From NCBI GenBank assembly GCA_028023455.1, contig JAQFVV010000030.1, forward strand, positions 3,244,501-3,308,500: a stretch of DNA of 64,000 nucleotides. The letters run 5' to 3'. The notes beneath the pieces were generated by a model. The model saw only the letters and a list, made by a program, of their open reading frames with translations. It had not been told where the DNA came from and did not search any database. The position numbers and the translations under genes were made by a program. Numbering within the stretch: the stretch's first letter is position 1; every line of letters begins with the position of its first letter. Shown piece after piece: positions 47,906-58,710 of the stretch. This DNA comes from Epiperipatus broadwayi. Lineage: Eukaryota; Onychophora; Udeonychophora; Euonychophora; Peripatidae.

Positions 47906-48700
47906 TTAATAATCACTTGATTTAAAATGGATTTTTAATAATACAATGCATATTGTAATTAGCTATAATTTAGTGTTTAATGTTTAGGCTTTGTTGATCT
48001 AAGATAATCTATTACAATTTGCTAACCATATTTGTGAAGGCATTTAATAAGTCCTTTATCTATTTCATACTGTTATGATTTGGAAGCTGTAATTTGTAGG
48101 GTCATTTGAAGTGTTGGTTTACATTTTTTTAAGACCAGTTGAATTTGATGCATGTTGCAAGGTACATGAAATTAGTTGAATATTGCACATTTTATTTCAT
48201 TAGGATTTTAGTGTTTTCATTTGAGAGCTTGAATGTGAATTAGTTGATGAACTTTGCATACCTCATGCATTTTTATACCATTACAATATGGTGAGTCAAT
48301 TCTAGGGATATTAGTACTAAAGTCTTTCTTCCCATCCTTTTCTTATTTTTATACTGTTACAATTCACACATATACTTATTATTTGATAATGTCGTGAATG
48401 TTATATAACTTCATTTTATGGCAACCAAATTATTCATTTGTCCATATTAATAACTGAATTTATTATATATTTCAATAAATATACATTTTAATAATGAGAG
48501 CGATGATGTAAAAAAATATTTGGTGGAGTGAAAGAGCGCATAATTTTATAATTTTTGTTTACTGCAATACAAGATAAAGTTCCCGCAGTCCTGTTATATT
48601 AAAGATATAAATTTATTGTATTTAAAATATCAGTTTCTTTGCTTTTAATATAAAATTATTGTAATATGCAGAAGATTAAAAATATCTAAAGAATAGGAAT
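47906..48700. other. AT-rich intergenic DNA
   Basis: Nothing recognised. Confidence 0.4.
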
Positions 48701-48701
48701 G

Positions 48702-48778
48702 GCTTTTTTTTTATGTATCAAAGCAACGGCCGGGAAAAGAACCCGCAAACCGGGGACAACTGCTTGTAAGGCAGCTTG
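48702..48778 (-). mobile_element. Truncated tRNA-derived SINE
   Basis: On the minus strand the tail, a box-B-like GGTTCTTTTCC and part of the anticodon region (GCCTTACAAGCAG) are present; the 5' head is missing. No target-site duplication found. Confidence 0.75.
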
Positions 48779-49198
48779 TTTTGGATGAAATCATAGCAAA
48801 GAATTTCAATTGAATGCTCTAGTAGATATATAATTCATTACAATTACAATATATATATATATATATATATATGGCTGCAGAAAGGAGTTTGCTATTAACT
48901 GAAAGAAGACCCTTTGTTTTCTCTTGGAGGCCTTAAAGGAACCGAGCAGGGCAAATTCCTAATGTCCACTCCATACATTCTTGTCGTTGCAGTTGTTATT
49001 ACTATGTGATTATTCATATAGTATACGAACATGGATGGGCTGCTCACCAACATGGATTAGCCAGCGTGGTGAGTTTACTGGCTTTTTACCTCTGAGTTTA
49101 AGATCAAGAAACACCATGGTCTTTCTTCTCAGTACCTGATAAGGCAGAATCAATGTTTGTGTAAATGATAAATATTTTTCTAATACATATATACAATT

Positions 49199-49955
49199 AT
49201 GACAGACAAAAATAAAGCATGGCCCTTATTCCCAGGAGGCTGTAAAGTCACCAACCAAGGCAGCAGTTGGTGGCCAAAGGCGGAGGGTGCTAAGAATGCC
49301 CTGATTGCGGACCCAGACTGCCATTTTATGGTGACTTTTTATTTAGGTACTTACAACTGCAGATCACTTTCAAGTGAAGGAAGATTACAAGAATTAGAAG
49401 AAGAACTTTCTTATATTAATTAAATGGGACGTTATTGGACTTTGTGAAGTTAGAAGAAAAGGTGAAGAGACAATTGATTTAAAAAGTGGACATATACTCT
49501 ATTATAAAGGCACAAATATTGGAAATACAAGTTGAGTAGGATTTATTATAAATAAAAAGTGGAAGAACAATATTGTGGAGATTGATGGTGTATCGGACAG
49601 AGTGGCAAGATTAGTTATACAACTTAATAGCAGATACCAAATGCAGATAATTCAGGTTTATGCTCCAACAAGTTCTCATAGTGATGAAGTAGATTTTTTT
49701 ATGGATATACAAAAGGTTTTTAATCAGAGTAAACAACATTTTAAAATTGTTATGGGAGACTTTAATGCTAGAATTGGTAAACAAATGAAAGATGAAAGTG
49801 CTGTAGGTAATTTTGGTTATGGTAATAGAAATGAGAGAGGACATAGACTTGTGGAGTTTGCAGAAAAAGAAAAACTTTATATTATGAATTCTTTTTTTTT
49901 AGAAAAATGTTAAAAAGAAATGGACATGGAAGCATCCAAATGAAGGTACAGCAGA
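49199..49955 (+). pseudogene. RTE endonuclease domain (APE type), frameshifted
   Basis: Nicks target DNA for reverse transcription. The first frame holds LGTYNCRSLSSEGRLQELEE (Asn motif). It breaks near 49420 by one extra base; the next frame has DVIGLCEVRR (catalytic Glu). After a TGA near 49534, the frame from 49575 carries QVYAPTSSH and IVMGDFNARIG (Asp and Asn). A further shift near 49910 at a T run leads into WTWKHPNEGTAELDY. GSDHRLVRC (the SDH motif) follows at the start of the next segment. All signature motifs of APE-type endonucleases are therefore present though split among frames. The start is uncertain; no upstream ORF1 is seen, as expected for RTE. Confidence 0.85.
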
Positions 49956-49956
49956 A

Positions 49957-51819
49957 TTGGATTATATTTTGACTAACAGGAAATACATATTTCAAGATTG
50001 TAATGTTCTTAATAAATTTAACACAGGAAGTGATCATCGATTAGTAAGGTGTAAGATACATGTTAATGTAAAACTAGAGAGACAAAAATTATTAAGAAAA
50101 ACAATATTTACAGTTGATATTCCTAATCTTCAGAAACATTCTAATGAATTTAAATTAGACCTTAAAAATCGGTTTCAAGTATTAGTAGATTTTGAACATG
50201 ATTCAGATTTGAATGAAATTAATATGAAAATAACTGATACACTTTTAAAAACTGCAACAAAGATAGCTGGTAGAGAAAAGCAGCAATTGACCAATAAAAT
50301 TTCTACTGAGACTAGGAATATTAAGATATACAAAAATGATGCATTAAAAAGAATTGAATATCTCGAATTTTGTAAAATGGTGCGGAAAAGAGTTGAAAAT
50401 GATATAAGAAAGTATAACTGTGAACTAGCAAGGAAAGCTGTAGAAGAAAATAAAAGTCTTAAGAATGTAAAACAGCATTTTGGTATTGGTAGGAAATTTA
50501 TATCTGCAATAAAAAAAAAAGATGGAATTATTACTAAAAAGAGAGATGACATCGTGAAATTGGTAGAAGATTTTTATCAAGAATTATATAGTAATAAAGA
50601 ACAAGTACCTCCTATATCTATTACATCTTCCGAATTGCCCAGAATTTTAAATGAAGAAGTGAGACATGCAATTAAATGAATGAAGAAAGGAAAGGCTCCA
50701 GGTAATGATGGAATTATAATTGATATATTAAAAGAAGCAGGTGAAGAAATAGAAATTTTTTTAGCAAAGTTATATACCAAATGTCTAAATGATAAAGATG
50801 TACCGGATGATTGGAAGAATGCAGTAATAATATTAATATTTAAAAAAGATGATAAAGAAGATATTAGAAATTACAGACCTATCAGCCTTTTATTAGTTTT
50901 ATACAAAATTTTTACTAAGATAATTACAACTTGTCTACAGAGAACATTGGATTTCCACCAACCAAGAGAACAAGCTGTATTTAAAAGTGGTTTTAGTACA
51001 ATAGATTATATCCAGGTGTTGAGAGAAGTTATAGAAAGGACAAATGAATATGAGTTGTCATTATGTTTTGGATTTGTAGATTATGAAAAGGCATTTGATT
51101 CTATAAACATTTCTTCAGTGATTAAAGCATTGGATCATCAAGGTATAGATCCAGGATATTGTCATATTTTAAAGAATATTTATAAAAGTGCAACAGAAAC
51201 AATTAAATTACATAATGAGACTGGGAAAGTCAACATTGAGAAAGGTGTAAGACAAGGTGACTCCATATCTCCAAAACTTTTTACAGCAGTGCTGCAAGAA
51301 GTATTTTGTGGATTAAAATGGAAAATTAAAGGAGTGAAAGTAAATGGAGATTATTTAAATCATTTAGATTTCACAGATGATGTAGTTGTTTTTGCAAATA
51401 ATGCTTCAGATCTGCAGGATATGTTGCAGGAGTTATCAGATAAAAGTAGGAAAGTAGGACTAAAGATAAATGTTAAAAAGACTAAAGTAATGTTTAATCG
51501 ATTTGCTCAAAATATGAAAATAAAGATTGATTATGATGAATTAGAAGAAGTTAACAGTTACAAATACCTTGGTCAGATTATTAATACAGATGGAAACATA
51601 ATGGAGGAAATTAATCATAGAATTAAACTTGGTTGGAGTGCTTTTGGTAGAAATAACTTGATACTAAAAGGAAATATGCCTATGTGTTTGAAAAGGAAGG
51701 TTTTTAACAAATGTGCTTTACCAGTTCTTACTTATAGATCTGAGACTTGGACACTTAATAGAAGAGCAATACAGAGACTTCAGACCACTCAAAGAAGCAT
51801 GGAGAGATGTATGTTGTGA
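49957..51819 (+). pseudogene. RTE reverse transcriptase, one in-frame stop
   Basis: One continuous frame broken only by TGA at 50677-50679, just before MKKGKAPGNDGI (likely a former CGA). In order: the endonuclease end GSDHRLVRC; a lysine-rich linker; KGKAPGNDG (motif 1); RNYRPISLL (motif 2); FGFVDYEKAFDSI (motif A, about 51070-51109); GVRQGDSISPKLF (motif B); FTDDVVVFAN (motif C, DD at 51376-51381, Ala-to-Thr in the usual FADD); SYKYLGQIIN; and LTYRSETW. The catalytic aspartates are intact. TGA at 51817-51819 follows MERCML where a Gly codon is expected. The product makes DNA from element RNA at the nicked site. Confidence 0.9.
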
Positions 51820-52127
51820 GTAACAAGAAGAGATCAAAAACGCAATGTATGTGTAAGAGAACAAACAGGTGTTTCTAACCTCATTGTAAAAGTTAAAAGA
51901 TTGAAGTGGGTTGGGCTGGACATATTGCTAAAAGAGATAATAATAGATGGACAATTGAAATTTTAAACTGGATTCCAAGAGATTGTAAAAGACCCAGAAA
52001 CAGACCACATGGGAGATGGATGAAGTAAGAAGGTGTGCAGGGGTGATGTGGAGAAGGGAAGCTAAAGATCGGAGAAGATGGATTAAACTTGAAGAGACCT
52101 TCATCCTGCAGTGGATTGATAATGGTT
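51820..52127 (+). pseudogene. RTE C-terminal region, frameshifted
   Basis: After the stop, TRRDQKRNVCVREQTG and IVKVKRLKW continue in frame. A base is missing near 51910, then AGHIA-equivalent codons through RWTIEILNWIPRDCKRP. A third shift at about 52023 leads to RRCAGVMWRREAKDRRRWI and ETFILQWIDNG. The region matches the tail of RTE proteins and is the part retained in the 38.9-kb derivative and the 6.1-kb fragment. Confidence 0.85.
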
Positions 52128-52148
52128 GATAATGATGATATATATATA

Positions 52149-52195
<47 letters not shown>
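52128..52195. repeat. TA-rich tail of the RTE element
   Basis: gataatgatga followed by about 50 bp of TA. Minus ORFs across it are artefacts. Confidence 0.9.
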
Positions 52196-52198
<3 letters not shown>

Positions 52199-53104
52199 CG
52201 AATTATAAAAAGCAAACCTAGCATCTTTCATTTAAAAAAAAGATATGGGAATAAATGAAAATGTTGAAAGTAAGAGATGAGTAAACTTCATATTGTCTGG
52301 ATTGTTGTTAATAAAAAAAGTTAGTTATCCACAGATACAACGTTATAAGTTTTGCAGAATCAAATATTGCTTTATGATATATTAATGTGAAAATTTATGA
52401 AAAAAAGTTATAAATTAATTATTCTATTTAATATTGTTTTAATAGAATTATGAATAAATTATTTAATAATATTTCTTAGAAACATTTATATAACTATGTT
52501 TTAGACAAAAATAATATATATAGTTTGCTTATTAAAATGTGTATCAGAGGAGTAATTATTAATATTTTTTGATAACCTTTCCGTGCTCATCTTGATCTAT
52601 CTATAATTACGTGTTTAATTATGAAGTTCCCAAATGACGAATCTTATATTGATATATTTTTAACTAATAATAAACAAAATCTGAAAATAGATGATAAGAT
52701 ACATACCTAACTTTATACAGATATAAAACAAGTGATATTTTTAAATATATTTATTTTCTTAAAATTAATAAATAAAAAATTAATGTAAAAGAATAGATAA
52801 CATTACTATTGCTTCTGTCAATTAAACAACTCTTATATGCATATTTTTGTAGAATCTAATATTTGCTCTTAGCTACATAATAGACATATACACACATTTA
52901 TGAAAAAGTAATAGAATTTTATTTATTATAAATTAAATCTGGATATCTACTTTCAAATTTATATATTTAATCCAATTTTTAAATGTCAGATATTTTTTAT
53001 TTTTTAATTCAGCATTTTAATTTGTATTATGTTGCCAGATAAAAAAATATATAACGTATATATTTTTTCAATAATGAATTACACTTTGGTAGAATACAGT
53101 ATAT
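52196..53104. other. AT-rich intergenic DNA
   Basis: Nothing recognised. Confidence 0.4.
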
Positions 53105-53153
53105 AATAATAATAAATAATAATAATAATATCATTATTATTATTATTATTACT
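53105..53153. repeat. AAT/ATT microsatellite
   Basis: AAT units switch to ATT units. The array directly borders the left end of the nested foldback. A similar array borders its right end. Confidence 0.85.
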
Positions 53154-53261
53154 ATAATTGTAAGTATAGAGGATTTGAACTCAGATTTTCAAGCACCCTT
53201 CAACTATCCACACTATCTCATACAACTGATACACATGACCGCACACATGTAGAAAAGATTA

Positions 53262-53320
53262 ATAATCACCAATATACATATTTCATGCTAAACCAGCACT
53301 CATCAGTTGGTCCTGATTAT
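53262..53320 (-). ncRNA. Hammerhead ribozyme, family F1, complete
   Basis: Minus strand: ATAATC-agg-ACCAA, CTGATGA, stem II GTGCTGGTTTAGCAT, GAAA, stem III AT-atgt-AT, cleavage A, TTGGT-GATTAT. All core residues, both halves of stem I (five plus six pairs around a 3-nt bulge) and a 2-bp stem III with tetraloop are present. Confidence 0.82.
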
Positions 53321-53738
53321 CATCTCTCACACATATATATAATCAATGTTCAGTTTATATTAAGATAGCAAATGTTCATATTTTACTGGACAGGCTTCAA
53401 TCCACTGCAACCTCCAACTTTTCAGCCAACCATATTATTCAAAATCTGATGATGAAAACTCAAATACCATGTTGATGCTAATATTATTGCCATGCCCATG
53501 TTGACCTGAAGTCACTCTGACCCCTCATGTATAGGACAGTATTCATTAAATACATGTAAGAGGGATGGACAGGATACAAGCTTGATATGTAAATATTTGA
53601 AAACCAGACACTCTTCACATACCTGGGAGCTTAATTGTAAGTATAGAGGATTTGAACTCAAATTTTCAAGCATCCTTCAACTATCCACACTATCTCATAC
53701 AACTGATCCACATGATCACACACATGTAGAAAAGATTA

Positions 53739-53768
53739 ATAATCACCAATATACATATTTCATGCTAT
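53739..53768 (-). ncRNA. Truncated hammerhead, family F1
   Basis: Minus strand keeps TAGCAT, GAAA, stem III and TTGGT-GATTAT, but the sequence switches to the inner part of the element within stem II. CTGATGA and the 5' strand of stem I are gone. Confidence 0.7.
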
Positions 53769-53978
53769 ACATGAGGGGTCAGAGTGACTTCAGGTCAACA
53801 TGGGCATGGCAATAATATTAGCATGAACATGGGATTTGAGTTTTCATCATCAGATTTTCAATGATATGGATGGCTGAAAAGTTGGAGGTTGCAGTGGATG
53901 GAAGCCTGTCCATTAAAGTATGAAGATTTGCTATCTTAATATAAACTGAACATTGATTATATATGTGGGTGAGAGATG

Positions 53979-54037
53979 ATAATCTGGACCAACTGATGAG
54001 TGCTGGTTTTGCATGAAATACATATATTGGTGATTAT
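53979..54037 (+). ncRNA. Hammerhead ribozyme, family F1, complete core
   Basis: Plus strand: ATAATC-tgg-ACCAA, CTGATGA, stem II GTGCTGGTTTTGCAT (one pair lost), GAAA, stem III AT-acat-AT, cleavage A, TTGGT-GATTAT. It is oriented opposite to the 53262-53320 copy, i.e. one per arm. Confidence 0.8.
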
Positions 54038-54185
54038 TAATCTTTTCTACATGTGTGTGGTCATGTGTATCAGTTGTATGAGATAGTGTGGATAGTTGAA
54101 GGGTGCTTGAAAATCTGAGTTCAAATCCTCTATACTTACAATTAAGCTCCCAGGTTTGTGAAGAGTGCCTGGTTTTCAAATATTT

Positions 54186-54196
54186 ATATTACTATA

Positions 54197-54228
<32 letters not shown>

Positions 54229-54262
54229 AACAACTACTGCTACTACTACTATTATTATTATA
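54186..54262. repeat. ATT/ACT microsatellite
   Basis: ATT units, then ACA/ACT units, then ATT again, at the right edge of the nested foldback. Confidence 0.85.
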
Positions 54263-54690
54263 ATTAATATGTTTCAAAGAGTAAACTTTATTAAGACTCA
54301 AAAAGGGTTACATAAGTTACATTTGAAAACATGAGTCTTAGATACAAATTGATTCATAATATTACATATATAATAAAGGTTTACAATCTTGATTGTGATT
54401 GAGAGAGAAAAAATCATGATTTACATTAATTAAAAGAAAAATAATTAGTACATAACAAGATACATATGTCAAATTAGGTTTACATAGAATTTTTAAATCT
54501 AATATTGAGAAAAATATGTAGGAACATATAATAGTATGATTGAAAACATATAAAGGAGGGGTTGAAGCTGATATTAAATTGACATATGATCCCATACAAA
54601 TTGTACTCATTTGGTGAGGGTATTATAGTTTCATAGCTAATTCATATTGTTCATTTGTTATATAAGTTCCATGTAAAAAAAATGGAAAAA
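54263..54690. other. AT-rich intergenic DNA
   Basis: An 82-residue minus ORF (54362-54610) is hydrophobic and without motif. Confidence 0.4.
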
Positions 54691-54693
54691 TAG

Positions 54694-55205
54694 TAGGTAG
54701 CATGAACCGCATCTTGAGGAAAATAGAAAACATTGATTCAGGATGCATTACATCCTGGGAGAAGAAAAAACACTAGTATGCATAAATTGCATCTCTGAAA
54801 AATAGAAAAATATTTATCAATATAAACTGCTTCCTAGCAAAATGGAAAAATACTAGTTCTATGGATTGTATCTTGGCAATGGAAGAATAGTAGTAAGCAT
54901 GAATTGCATCTTGGGAAAATAGAAAACACTAATCAGCCCAAACTGCATTCTGGGAAAATGGGAAAATGCCATTTCAGCATAAATTGCATCTTGTGAAAAT
55001 GAAAAAAATACTAGTCAGCATGAATTGCATCTAGAAAAAAATAAAAAAACCCTAGTCAGCATGGTTTGAATCTTAAAAAAATGAAAAAAAGACTAGTTCA
55101 GAATGAATTGCATCTTGGGACAATTGAAAAATACAAGTCAGCATGAATGGTATTTTGGAAAAAAAAAAAAAATTCTAGTTAGCACTCCTCAGGAGGAATT
55201 ACATC
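54694..55205. repeat. Minisatellite, about ten units of 45-55 bp
   Basis: Units follow the pattern cagcatgaattgcatcttgg, then gaaaatggaaaaatactagt, with strong divergence and indels in A runs. First clear unit near 54700, last near 55190. Confidence 0.88.
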
Positions 55206-55967
55206 TTGTCAGGTTTAAGTTTTTTATATTTTTTAAAGTAAAACATTGGAGCTTATTACATTGACTGTGAACAAGTGAACTTTTTATTATTATCATCATC
55301 GTTGTTGTTGTTGTTATTATTATTATTATGATGATGATGATGATGTTTCAAAAACAATCTTTATTAATCCTTTGGATTACATAAGTTTGATTGCAAGGAT
55401 TACAGGTGCAATCATGTTGTACAGGTTTTTATATGGGTTGATTTTAAGGTTTACATTAATTAATAACAAAGTATGTTTTTTACAAACACTGCTACTAGTT
55501 TTAGAGACCGAGATAGACGTCAGGTTTAATAATTAAAGCCTTTAAAAACAGTTCCTTATAAAACATAATTTCATACATAAATAGATATGACTTAAGATTG
55601 TAAAATCTGTTTTCATATTAGAAGTTATATACAGTCGCTAAATTAATCTTGATTATTGTTCTTTGATTTATTAATCTGGCAGTTCAATTAGGAGATAACT
55701 TATTATTCATGCGGTATGAAATCAAGTTATGGGTGCTGTATGAAGAACAAAGTCATTTCAATGTATAACTAATGAGCAGCTGGTGATTGGTGATAAATGA
55801 GGAATAAATTCAGTAATCTGGTAGTGGAGCATCTTGAAGGCAGTTAGTATAGTTGAGCTATGTTGAGGATAATAGATTGCACCATTAAATGCTATTGAAT
55901 TTGGTTGCTGTTGGATTATGATTTTTAATAGATTGGGTGGTTGTTTCAGTAGCAATCAGGTGGCAGC
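55206..55967. other. Intergenic with a short microsatellite
   Basis: 55284-55346 is ATT, GTT and ATG units in blocks. The rest shows no gene. Confidence 0.5.
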
Positions 55968-56136
55968 TATTATTATTATTATTACTATTACTGCTGCTGC
56001 TACTATTACAACTACTGCTACTTCTAGTACTTCCACTATTACTACTACTACCATACTACTACTACTACTACTACTACTACTATACTACTCCTACTACTAC
56101 TACTACTACTTTTACTACTACTCATACTCCTACTAC

Positions 56137-56187
<51 letters not shown>
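55968..56187. repeat. 220-bp compound trinucleotide array
   Basis: ATT, then mixed CTG/CTA/ACT units, then about 14 ATT units. Plus ORFs over it (Ile/Thr, Leu, Tyr runs) are artefacts. Confidence 0.95.
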
Positions 56188-56319
56188 GTATCAACAATAT
56201 ACCGTATTGACCTAAAAATATATTACATAAGTTTTACAAAGATTTTGCAAAGATTGCATTTTGTGTATAATGAAGGTTTGTTATTATTCAAATTTAATTA
56301 ACATTGTTGATTATAGTCC

Positions 56320-57550
56320 AATTATATGAACACTGATAATAGTACATTATTGTTGTTAATGATATTTTTTGTATAATATAGTTTTGGATGTATAAAAAGG
56401 AAATGTTCACACCCATTCAGTTTGATGGGTCTAGATACCCTTCTGTTGTATTGAATGATTGTAATGAAGTCTCTCAAACATAGTTTTTCATGCAGACAGT
56501 TGTAGTATGAAGCAGATGAAATTCCAAGATGATTGGGTGGCAGCTTATAGGTTGGACTGCTCTCTAATAAGTGACCAGTTGGCCAAAAAATGTCAGGGCA
56601 TATGTTGTTATCCCATGTTTTTAGCTGGCACAATTTGATTGCAAATGTCAAAGTATTTCTCCTGGTATTGTTTCCAAATGTAAAGATGCATCAGGTGTAC
56701 CAAAAGGCAACTAAGAAAAATGTGGCTGCATGCACCATGTGGGATGCTTAATTTTTGAAAGGGCTGAGTTATATGTTATATGAAGGTGGATGGCTACTGA
56801 TATGTATTTAACAAGATTTGTCATGTGGAGTTGAATGCTTGACAGTTAAGAGATGTGCTCAAGTCTCTTCAGCTACATGGCATAGTCCACAGCTTTTTTG
56901 CAAAGGCAATGATAGTGCAGAAAAAGATGATATAGGGAGAGCTGGAATGTTGAGGCAGACCAGCAAGTCAAAAATTTTTGGCCCCAAAGACCATTTTTAA
57001 ACTGATAAAGAAGATGATGATTATTAATACTGAGTATGGGAAGTGTGTGATTATTACCAAGGAATGGGTAAAGTAGAATATAGATTTTATAGCAGGTGTA
57101 CTTGCAGTTGTTAGAGAAACTGAACTGATTAATTTTGGTTAGCATTGAAAAAATAAGAGCTATAAGATATGGAATTGATGGAACCAGTTTATCAGTAGGG
57201 ACGTACTTTAAGCTGGCACTCTAGGGATTTATATTGGAAAAATTTTCATGTGATTCTAGGTTGACGGGTTTTCTGCATGTGAAACAATTCACATGCTGTG
57301 GAGACCTAGACCATTATATATCCATCTTTATCTACTCATTTAGATTTGGTTTATTTAAGCTGAAACTTGGTTTTTGTAATCCCAAAAATGGAAAGGCAGT
57401 ATGTTTTAGTGAGATACCTGGAAAAATTTAAAGTATGTTTGTTAATATTGGAATTTTCTACAAATACATGGATTTATAAAATTGGGCTGCCTGAACTTAT
57501 TATTCCAATTTTTAAAATATAGCGATCGTATGTTTAGCTTAAATAATTTT
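56320..57550 (-). pseudogene. Probable 3' part of a decayed LINE, minus strand
   Basis: The minus strand is C/A-rich like other LINE sense strands. The open frame 56651-56322 contains FWPTGHLLESSPTYKLPPNH and NRRVSRPIKLNGCEHFL, suggestive of the C-terminal region of some LINE ORF2s, but not diagnostic. Other ORFs on both strands (56818-57000, 57234-57431) have no motif. Linked to the endonuclease relic at 58060-58708 by composition and position. Confidence 0.4.
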
Positions 57551-57559
57551 AAATTTTTT

Positions 57560-58058
57560 TAAAAAAAATATGGATTCCACCAAAACAAATGCCTCAGTCT
57601 ATACCCATTGTATATGTACAGTCAACTTCACATTCAGAATTGATTCAATCTGCTACCCCCCCTGATGCAATATAAATACCCAGCTATAGCATAAATGCCC
57701 AAATTACTATAAGATAGACCTATATTAAAACACACCACTGAATTAACATATCCTAAGAAATAAAACTTCAATAAATATCATCAAAACAATTGAACCATGC
57801 TTATCACCCATACAACTTCTTCCTCCATACCCAACTCCTAATGAAAGCAAGAGATAATGTGGACATTACATAACCTAATGATACAGATTACATATCACTT
57901 ATGACCAAGGTTGTTGACAACCTTCACAAGATTGTGCAATGCATCATCTCACTATACCAAACTGGTTGCTCATCTTGCTCACTCTCCACAACAAGACTGA
58001 TACTATTCCAACATGATCCTTCTTCAACCAAACTCATCAATTACTTTTAGTAGTAATT
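57560..58058 (+). other. C-rich segment in opposite orientation, likely inverted LINE part
   Basis: Here C-richness moves to the plus strand for about 500 bp (accatgcttatcacccataca), then flips back at 58060. Frames give PPYPTPNES and LLILLTLHNKTDTIPT but no diagnostic motif. An inverted middle fits inversion during LINE insertion or later rearrangement. Confidence 0.4.
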
Positions 58059-58059
58059 G

Positions 58060-58710
58060 AATGTTACAAGAAGTTCACTGAGATTTAAGTGTGACTGTTT
58101 GAGTTGAATGATCAGAGAATAGTGTAGAATTAAGGTTAAATTCTATTAGATGATGCAACATGGTGAAGAAAAAACATCGGTCAATTAGGATGGTATGTTG
58201 GTTATTATGAAAAATGATTAAATTTGTTGATAGAAAGCCCAGAGGGATAATGAATGGGAAGTTTAGGATATGTATCCATTTATTAATATAAGGTTAGGTA
58301 ATGTAAATTGAAGTCACCCATTAGTATAGTTAAGTGAGAGCTGGATGTAAGTAGTGAGTTGATGTTTTTGATGATGTATGTTGTAGGATCAGGGAGAATA
58401 TAGACAAAAATTATATTTGGTGTTGCTCTATGGTGGTAAAAAGAGGCAATTAGAAGTTGGGTATTGATGTATAATATTTGGAATGTTGCAAATAGGCACT
58501 CAGAGTTGATGAAAAGGATGATGATGAAGTGTCCCTGGAATAAGCACAAAAACAGTTTCTGTAAAGGTGTGCAGCAGAATGAATTTAAAATCCTCTGTAA
58601 ATTTTTGGGTCCAGTTATCCTAGAATATGTGGTTGGATGATGGCAATCTATCTTTGCAGTTGGTGAATTGAGTCTGCAGACACTATGTGAAATTATTTTC
58701 ACCTTCATAA
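58060..58710 (-). pseudogene. Decayed LINE endonuclease domain (third LINE lineage)
   Basis: The open frame 58708-58283 ends with IASFYHHRATPNIIFVYILP and HLTILMGDFNLHYLTLY, matching the VY.PP and ILGDFN.H motifs of APE-type LINE endonucleases. Beyond it on the minus strand NFPFIIPLGFLSTN, NNQHTILIDRCF and STLFSDHSTQTVTLK match LL.P.G.PT, STIDLVF and SDH..... at the C-end of that domain. It differs from the RTE endonuclease at 49.2-49.9 kb. It ends abruptly at 58060 where orientation flips. Confidence 0.75.

Larger units (their letters stand above)
48873..52195 (+). mobile_element. Near-full-length RTE-type non-LTR retrotransposon
   Basis: Leader (48873-49198), endonuclease, reverse transcriptase and short C-terminus, ending in a gataatgatgatatata simple-repeat tail rather than poly-A, as is usual for RTE elements. 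The leader is shared with the deleted derivative at 38949-39237, which supports a boundary at or before 48951. At least three frameshifts and several stops make this copy non-functional, yet the active-site residues I can check remain. It is the youngest LINE in the window. Confidence 0.88.
53155..54185. mobile_element. Nested foldback elements, family F1
   Basis: 53158-53540 is inverted relative to 53762-54148 (arms of about 380 bp; words such as tatagaggatttgaactcag and ccatgcccatgttgacctga). In the spacer, 53577-53761 is another partial left arm, inverted relative to 54000-54180 (gaaaaccagacactcttcac). ORFs starting KTRHSS on both strands are the two arms read through. Trinucleotide arrays abut both ends. 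Confidence 0.88.

Noticed and set aside
53428-53450. Second hammerhead core at atctgatgatgaaaac in F1
   Set aside because: CTGATGA and GAAA are adjacent with no room for stem II.
53582-54179. Paired KTRHSS ORFs on both strands
   Set aside because: Same reason: palindromic arms of foldback F1.
55918-56301. Two overlapping ORFs with Thr, Leu and Tyr runs
   Set aside because: By-products of the 55968-56187 trinucleotide array.
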